Origin: Clostridia bacterium | GTDB taxonomy: Bacteria; Bacillota; Clostridia; Christensenellales; Aristaeellaceae | Assembly (NCBI GenBank): GCA_017541105.1 | Contig: JAFXZS010000017.1 | Location: forward strand, 1 to 64,000 | DNA length: 64,000 nt | Reading direction: 5' to 3' | In this document: positions 59,435 to 64,000 of the stretch, in pieces | Position numbering within the stretch: the first letter of the stretch is position 1 | How the letters are laid out: each line of letters starts with the position of its first letter | Notes under the pieces: model-generated | What the model saw: only the letters and a program-made list of their open reading frames with translations | The model's database searches: none | Told to the model about the DNA's origin: nothing | Made by a program: the position numbers and the translations under genes

Positions 59435-60709
59435 TTACTGCGCCGGATAATAGGCGCCGTAGATGAATTCATGAAGGGCCTGGGTGGTTGCCTTCTTGTC
59501 CAGCAGGACCGTGACGGAAGAACCGTTGACCGTATCATATTTATAGGTATTGTCCTCCGGGATCCGGAACTCGGAGATCAGGGAGCCGGCTTCGTCCAGA
59601 TTGCTCATTACTTCACTGTTCAGCACCAGAGGGATCAGCGAGGTGATCATGCTCTGCAGGTTCATGTTGGTCTTTAAGTACTGAAGGCATGCGAAGAGAA
59701 GGTCGAACGCATCCAGCGTCCCACTCTTCAGCGCGGCCGCGGTGGGCTTCAACAGGCAGTCCAGCAGGTGCCGGGTACGGGCGGTACGGACAAAGTCATT
59801 GTCAATTTCACGCAGTCGGGCATAGATCAGCGCCTGCAGGCCGTCCAGATGCTGCACTCCGTCCTTCACTTCGAGAGGATCCCGTACGCCGTTTTTATCG
59901 TCATAGGTCGCGGCGATCGCTTTTCCGTGGGAGGCGGTCATTTTTTTGCCGTCGGCATCCCGCATGACCTCACCGTTTTTGTATTTGTAAATGGTTTTCA
60001 TGGACAGATAGGTATTGATCGCCTTGGCTTCCTTCTTTGTCAGGTCGATATCGGCGCCGCCGAGGTATTCGATGATGGAAACCACCCCGTAGAAGTTGAT
60101 GGCCACATAGTGCTGAATATTCATCTGGAAGTTATGGTTGACAGTGCGGATCGCAACTTCCGGCGTGTCCGTCCAGGACACATACTTGCCGTTGCTGTCG
60201 TAATTGCCGTGGCCGTAGCTGTTGGCAATAATGGTCTTGTTCTTCCGCCCGGGGATCTCCACGTAGGTGTTCCTGGCAATGGAGGTCAGCTTGATGGAAC
60301 CGTCATGCTGGTTGATGGACAGGATCATCTGCACATCCCCGCGCTTGGAATAATCTTCCTGTGCCGAAAGAAGCTTTTTTTCCTTGGTGCCGCGGACATC
60401 CAGACCAATCAGGAGGATGTTGACCCAATCGTCCGGCAGGTTGGGATTCAGCTCCAGGGAGTCAGGATCCACGGAGTCGTCCACTTCAAACTGCTCCGCC
60501 AGCTCCTCCAGCTTTTCCTGCTCATCTTCGGTAAAGGAAAACTCATCCTCATCGGCTTCCACCAGCATGATGATATTTCCGTCCGCGTCGATCTCATAAT
60601 CGTCGTCGGAAAGATCCTCAATGCTCAGATCGACCTCGCCCTCCAGGGCAAACGCGGCGGCGGGAAGCAAAAGGGAAAGCGTGAGCAGCAGGGCAAGAAA
60701 ACGTTTCAT
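59435..60709 (-). CDS. LytR-CpsA-Psr (LCP) family protein
   Basis: Attaches teichoic-type or capsular polymers to peptidoglycan. Signal peptide MKRFLALLLTLSLLLPAAAFA, an acidic stretch (about 25-80, DLSIEDLSDDDYEIDADG), then the LCP domain: VNILLIGLDVRG, RGDVQMILSINQHDGSIKLT, SIARNTYVEIPGR, NIQHYVAINFYGVVSIIEYL, LDGLQALIYARLREIDNDF. The key Arg/Asp residues that bind the polyprenyl phosphate are present (R in SIARN and in YARLRE). GGAGGA before the ATG at 60709. It overlaps the transcription of the YfbR gene, 20 bp upstream. Confidence 0.88.
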   Translation of the reverse strand: MKRFLALLLTLSLLLPAAAFALEGEVDLSIEDLSDDDYEIDADGNIIMLVEADEDEFSFTEDEQEKLEELAEQFEVDDSVDPDSLELNPNLPDDWVNILLIGLDVRGTKEKKLLSAQEDYSKRGDVQMILSINQHDGSIKLTSIARNTYVEIPGRKNKTIIANSYGHGNYDSNGKYVSWTDTPEVAIRTVNHNFQMNIQHYVAINFYGVVSIIEYLGGADIDLTKKEAKAINTYLSMKTIYKYKNGEVMRDADGKKMTASHGKAIAATYDDKNGVRDPLEVKDGVQHLDGLQALIYARLREIDNDFVRTARTRHLLDCLLKPTAAALKSGTLDAFDLLFACLQYLKTNMNLQSMITSLIPLVLNSEVMSNLDEAGSLISEFRIPEDNTYKYDTVNGSSVTVLLDKKATTQALHEFIYGAYYPAQ

Positions 60710-60729
60710 GGGACAGATCCTCCTCCAGA

Positions 60730-61320
60730 TTATTCATTCGACGGATGATTCAATTCATCCAGGGTCATTTCAAAAGCAGGCAGAAAATCGCGCAGGAAGT
60801 CGCGCACTTCGGGCAGCGGAATGGCTTCAATGCTCTTGCGGACGTTCTCCGCAGCATAATCGAACTCCCTGTTTCCGGCCCGTTTTTCCTCCAGGCATTT
60901 GATATAGGCGGAAATACGGTCCGCCGCTTTCACAACGTCCCGGCCGTACCCTTCCTCCTGTTTCAGGTAGGGGACAAAGGCCGGCCGCAGATCCTCCGGC
61001 AGGAGGGACAGGAGCCGGTCGGCCGATACATCCTCCAGGCGGCGGTAGGCGCTGCGGAGCTCTTCGTTATGGTATTTGACAGGCGTGGGCAGATCCCCGG
61101 TCATGACCTCAGTAGCGTCATGATATACCGCCAGGGAAAGCACGTGCTCCGGATTTGTATCGCGGTGATACCGGTCCCGCCCGATTACCGCGATGGCATG
61201 GGCGATCATGGCTACCTGGAGGGAATGCTCGGCATCGTTCTCCGGCTGGGTGTTCCGCATCAGGCTCCAGCGGCTGATCAGCTTCAGCCGCGCCAGGCAG
61301 GCAAAAAAAGCGTAGGACAT
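60730..61320 (-). CDS. yfbR: HD-domain 5'-deoxynucleotidase, YfbR-like
   Basis: Hydrolyses deoxynucleoside monophosphates. I start at the ATG at 61320 (MSYAFFACLARLK, 196 aa), preceded by AAAGGAG; the ORF is open to 61422. Motifs: IS-RWSLMRNTQPENDAEHSLQ (His), VYHDATEVMTGDLPTPVKY (HD) and DRISAYIKCLEEKRAGN (Asp). Length and residue layout fit YfbR. First gene of a two-gene operon with the LCP gene. Confidence 0.84.
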   Translation of the reverse strand: MSYAFFACLARLKLISRWSLMRNTQPENDAEHSLQVAMIAHAIAVIGRDRYHRDTNPEHVLSLAVYHDATEVMTGDLPTPVKYHNEELRSAYRRLEDVSADRLLSLLPEDLRPAFVPYLKQEEGYGRDVVKAADRISAYIKCLEEKRAGNREFDYAAENVRKSIEAIPLPEVRDFLRDFLPAFEMTLDELNHPSNE

Positions 61321-61342
61321 AGCGTCTCCTTTCTTTCGGTTC

Positions 61343-61371
61343 ATTATACCCGGGAGGCCGGTAAGATTCAA
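61343..61371 (-). promoter_or_regulatory. Sigma-A promoter of the yfbR-LCP operon
   Basis: Minus strand TTGAAT (61371-61366), 17-nt spacer, TATAAT (61348-61343). Confidence 0.75.
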
Positions 61372-61384
61372 GGAGAAAGAAAAC

Positions 61385-61410
61385 AAAAAAGAAACCGGGC
61401 GGAAGCCCGG
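61385..61410 (-). terminator. Intrinsic terminator of abrB
   Basis: Minus strand CCGGGC, loop TTCC, GCCCGG followed by TTTCTTTTTT. Confidence 0.75.
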
Positions 61411-61430
61411 AAACAGGAACATGAACGGAA

Positions 61431-61673
61431 TTACAGATTTTTCAGCTCTTTCATGCAGGAGGAACAGATCACTTTGTCCCTGAAATGGGTGAGCCCGCGC
61501 GTACCTCCGCAGAACAGGCAGCTGGTCTCATACTTGCGGAGGATGACGGAATTCCCTTCCACGAGAATCTCTACCATGTCCTTCGATCCGATGCCCAGCG
61601 TGCGGCGAAGCTCAATGGGCAGCACAATGCGCCCCAGTGCGTCCAGCTGACGGATAACCCCCGTGGTTTTCAT
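61431..61673 (-). CDS. abrB: AbrB/SpoVT-type transition-state regulator with Cys4 tail (80 aa)
   Basis: DNA-binding swapped-hairpin regulator. Residues 1-50 (MKTTGVIRQLDALGRIVLPI ... ELRRTLGIGSKDMVEILVEG) are the AbrB domain with the conserved Arg residues. The C-terminal part differs from Bacillus AbrB: CLFCGGTRGLTHFRDKVICSSC has two Cys-x2-Cys pairs spaced 15 residues, like a zinc ribbon. GGAGG before ATG at 61673. Monocistronic between its own promoter and terminator. Confidence 0.87.
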   Translation of the reverse strand: MKTTGVIRQLDALGRIVLPIELRRTLGIGSKDMVEILVEGNSVILRKYETSCLFCGGTRGLTHFRDKVICSSCMKELKNL

Positions 61674-61715
61674 GGAAAAAACCTCCTTCCATGGAACGAC
61701 AACACTTACAAAAGC

Positions 61716-61744
61716 AGTATATCTTCATGCCTTTCCGGTGTCAA
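61716..61744 (-). promoter_or_regulatory. Sigma-A promoter of abrB
   Basis: Minus strand TTGACA (61744-61739), 17-nt spacer, TATACT (61721-61716). Confidence 0.8.
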
Positions 61745-61873
61745 GAAAAAAAGATTCAGCAATTGTAAAAACCTATTGTAATACCCTTCCTGCCGCGCAG
61801 GCTTCCAAAACACCTCAAAAACTGGGCGCCCGGAGGAAAAAAGCTGAAGAAGGATCCGGAGGAAACCAGATGA

Positions 61874-61902
61874 TTGAACGGGAAAAGCGAATTGTGTATA
61901 AT
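61874..61902 (+). promoter_or_regulatory. Sigma-A promoter of cmk
   Basis: TTGAAC (61874-61879), 17-nt spacer, perfect TATAAT (61897-61902), 32 bp before the cmk ATG. Confidence 0.8.
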
Positions 61903-61934
61903 ATCAGGCAGGAACCGAAGAGGAGGGAACTCGC

Positions 61935-62606
61935 ATGAGACTGAATATTGCCATCGACGGACCGGTCGGAGCCGGAAAATCCACGATTTCGGACGCGGTT
62001 GCCGCGAGGCTTGGCATTCTGCATCTGGATACCGGCGCTATGTATCGCGCGCTGGGGCTGACAGCGCTGCGGAAGGGAATGGATCCGCAGGATGAGGAGC
62101 GCATCATTGCCCTCTGCCGGGAACTGGATGTCTCGGTCCGCCATGAGGCGGACGGGCAGCATACCCTGGTCCGCGGGGAGGATGTGACCGGGCTGATCCG
62201 GACACCGGAGGTCAGCATGGCGGCTTCCACGGTAAGCCGGTACGCGGAGGTCCGGAAGGAAATGGTCCGGATCCAGCAGCAGCTGGCCGCGGAGACGGAT
62301 ATGCTGGTGGACGGGAGGGATATCTGTACCACGGTCCTGCCCAATGCCACCGCGAAGATTTACCTGACCGCGGACGCGGAGGAACGGGCCCGGCGCAGAT
62401 TCCTTCAGATGAAGGAAAAGGGGGAGGAAGTTCCCTTCGAACAGGTCCTGGAAGAGCTGAAAAAGCGGGATCAGCAGGATATGAACCGCGCTGTGGAACC
62501 CCTGCGCCAGGCACCGGACGCGGTGCTGGTGGATACCACGCATCTTTCGTTCGAGGAGACGGTGGACGCGATTCTCCGGATCGTGGAGGAAAAACGCCAT
62601 GGGTAA
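61935..62606 (+). CDS. cmk: Cytidylate kinase
   Basis: Phosphorylates CMP and dCMP. 223 aa; P-loop IDGPVGAGKSTIS near residue 7, LDTGAMYRALG near 33, VDGRDICTTVLPNAT near 125 with the CMP-binding Asp/Arg, and RRFLQMKEKG lid region. GGAGGG before ATG at 61935. First gene of the cmk-plsC-ispH operon; overlaps plsC by 8 bp. Confidence 0.93.
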   Translation: MRLNIAIDGPVGAGKSTISDAVAARLGILHLDTGAMYRALGLTALRKGMDPQDEERIIALCRELDVSVRHEADGQHTLVRGEDVTGLIRTPEVSMAASTVSRYAEVRKEMVRIQQQLAAETDMLVDGRDICTTVLPNATAKIYLTADAEERARRRFLQMKEKGEEVPFEQVLEELKKRDQQDMNRAVEPLRQAPDAVLVDTTHLSFEETVDAILRIVEEKRHG

Positions 62607-63261
62607 AAAAAGCATTGAGCCGGTAACCGAGAAAAACGGAATCTTTTATGAGTTTCTCCGGGTGCTGGCACTGATAGTTTTCCATACGGTCATGCCGGTC
62701 CGCTGCCATCACCGGGAACGGCTGGATGCCGAGGCGCCCTATGTGCTGATTGCCAATCATCTGCACGCGCTGGATCCGATAGTCATGGCGATGTTTATTC
62801 CGAAGCGGCAGATTGTGTTCCTGGCGAAGAAGGAACTGGGAAAGAACAAGCTGATCGGGAACCTGCTGGTTCGCGCCCACTGCATTCTGATCGACCGGCA
62901 CAACACGGATATGACCGCGATGCGCAACTGCATGAAGGCGGTCAAACTGAAGAAGATCCTGCTGATTTTCCCTGAGGGCACACGGCATCACGAAGGGCAG
63001 ATGGAGCAGATCGAGAGCGGCGCGTCCCTGATCGCCATGCGGACAAAGGCGCCCATCGTCCCGATCTATATCGACCGGAAGCTCAGCTTTTTCCGGCGGA
63101 CAAACCTGTATGTGGGAGAACCGATTCCCTATGAGGATCTTTTGGCGCAGGGCATCAACAAGGAGTCCTGCGAAGAGATGAATGAACGCTTCCGGGAGAC
63201 ATTCCGGCGAATGATCCGGGAGACCGAAACAGGAATTCAGGCGGGAAAAACGAAAAAATAA
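62599..63261 (+). CDS. plsC: 1-acyl-sn-glycerol-3-phosphate acyltransferase
   Basis: Makes phosphatidic acid from lysophosphatidic acid at the membrane. 220 aa, one N-terminal hydrophobic segment (FYEFLRVLALIVFHTVMPV). Acyltransferase motifs: NHLHALDPIV (NHx4D) near residue 53 and FPEGTRHHEG near 125, IVPIYIDRKL near 153. ATG at 62599 lies inside the end of cmk. Same gene order in many Clostridia. Confidence 0.9.
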   Translation: MGKKSIEPVTEKNGIFYEFLRVLALIVFHTVMPVRCHHRERLDAEAPYVLIANHLHALDPIVMAMFIPKRQIVFLAKKELGKNKLIGNLLVRAHCILIDRHNTDMTAMRNCMKAVKLKKILLIFPEGTRHHEGQMEQIESGASLIAMRTKAPIVPIYIDRKLSFFRRTNLYVGEPIPYEDLLAQGINKESCEEMNERFRETFRRMIRETETGIQAGKTKK

Positions 63262-63348
63262 AAAAATTTTTTATTCTTTGCAGGAAATCCGGGCAGGGAA
63301 GCGAAAATACTTATAGATGTAGCGTATTTAGCGGAAAGGATACCGTTT

Positions 63349-64000
63349 ATGCCTGTTGAGGTTGCGGCACATGCCGGCTTCTGTATGGGTGTCCGGCGTG
63401 CTGTCGAAATGGCGGAAAGCGCGTCAAGGGACGGGATTCCTTCCTGTACGCTGGGGGATCTGATTCATAACCCTGCCGTGGTGGCACGCCTGCAGGCGGA
63501 AGGGCTTGCGGCGATCCGAACCCCGGAGGAGGCCGCGGGAAAGCGGGTGCTGATCCGCAGCCATGGAGTATCCCGCCGGGTGATGGAAGCGCTGAGCGCG
63601 GCCGGCAGCGAAGTGATGGATCTTACCTGTCCCTTTGTCAGCCGGATGCACCGGATCGTGGAGGAAACCTCGAAAGGCGGGGTTCCCGTCATCCTGGTCG
63701 GGGAGAAGGAACACCCCGAGGTACAGGGCGCGGCCGGATGGGCCTGCGGTGAAGTCTGGTTTGTGGGTTCCCCGGAGGACGCGGAGCATCTGCCTGAAAT
63801 GGAGCATGCCGCGGCAGTTTCCCAGACCACGTACCCGCCCGAGCGGTGGGAGGCGGTGCTCGAGGTGCTGCGGCGCAAGGTCCGGAAGCTGGACGATTAC
63901 CGCACCATCTGCAACGCTACGGAGATCCGCCAGAAGGAAGCCGCGGAAATGGCCGGGCGCGTGGATGCCATGATCGTGGTGGGCGGACGGAACAGCGCGA
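63349..64000 (+). CDS. ispH: 4-hydroxy-3-methylbut-2-enyl diphosphate reductase, N-terminal part (runs off window)
   Basis: Last step of the MEP isoprenoid pathway. ATG at 63349 (MPVEVAAHAGFCMGVRRAVE) follows GGAAAGGA. About 217 residues are visible with the first cluster Cys in GFCMGVRRA, the second in MDLTCPFVSRMH, and the third in RTICNATEIRQKEA, plus RSHGVSRRVM and SQTTYPPERWEAV. In Clostridia IspH is often fused to ribosomal protein S1 domains; the window ends too early to tell. It shares the transcript with cmk and plsC, 87 bp downstream of plsC. Confidence 0.93.
   Translation, partial: MPVEVAAHAGFCMGVRRAVEMAESASRDGIPSCTLGDLIHNPAVVARLQAEGLAAIRTPEEAAGKRVLIRSHGVSRRVMEALSAAGSEVMDLTCPFVSRMHRIVEETSKGGVPVILVGEKEHPEVQGAAGWACGEVWFVGSPEDAEHLPEMEHAAAVSQTTYPPERWEAVLEVLRRKVRKLDDYRTICNATEIRQKEAAEMAGRVDAMIVVGGRNSA

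Overview
The window is a GC-rich chromosomal segment of a Gram-positive anaerobe of the Clostridia. Indicators are the rpsM-rpsK-rpsD-rpoA order, cmk-plsC-ispH clustering, SecG, an AbrB-type regulator, GPH and zinc ABC transporters, LytR-CpsA-Psr and BspA-like surface proteins, a YesM/LytS-like kinase and strong purine-rich ribosome binding sites. A rumen or gut Christensenellales/Lachnospiraceae-like host is plausible, but that is only an impression from protein style. Nearly all promoters I can read are sigma-A type with 17-18 nt spacers.

Layout. 1-12.1 kb is housekeeping: the end of a ribosomal protein/rpoA operon, cca, fumC, an AlaX-type editing protein, secG, a GntR regulator, nnr, and a four-gene minus-strand operon (mnmM, a DUF4353 protein, a 71-aa acidic protein, a LUD protein). 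At 12.17 kb a tRNA-Arg(ACG) gene begins an island: a 49-bp exact copy of its 3' half recurs at 15.24 kb, and between the copies lie a decayed IS66 remnant, a broken DUF6061 gene and an AAA/DUF4143 ATPase. Just beyond is a radical SAM/SPASM enzyme followed by a 57-aa peptide that looks like its RiPP precursor, then an HD-domain protein. 18.1-22 kb is a decay zone (STAS relic, truncated two-component propeller sensor, promoter plus 3' gene fragment) with an intact VanY-like peptidase and an alpha/beta hydrolase.

21.5-28.9 kb holds secreted and membrane proteins of unknown function around a histidine kinase/response regulator pair whose regulator has a SARP-like DNA-binding domain. Three promoters here share a GGACATT-N4-GGACA direct repeat of 11-bp period placed 17 nt before the -10, which is the architecture of SARP operators, so this looks like a local regulon. 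28.9-35.9 kb is one 2323-aa RHS/YD-repeat protein with an AT-rich exchangeable-looking junction after the RHS core.

36-47.2 kb carries a TrkA_C membrane protein, a trypsin-like protease, a diguanylate cyclase, two BspA-like leucine-rich-repeat proteins, and a zinc-uptake operon (99-aa Cys protein, ZnuA, ZnuC, ZnuB, lipoprotein). 47.2-50.7 kb is a divergent GPH sugar symporter/GH13 amylosucrase-like pair. 50.8-59.4 kb has a zinc-ribbon membrane protein with a LysR regulator, an mgtE magnesium transporter behind a ~230-nt leader with a 26-codon upstream ORF, a flippase and two secreted proteins. The end has an LCP protein, YfbR-like nucleotidase, AbrB, and cmk-plsC-ispH, with ispH running off the window.
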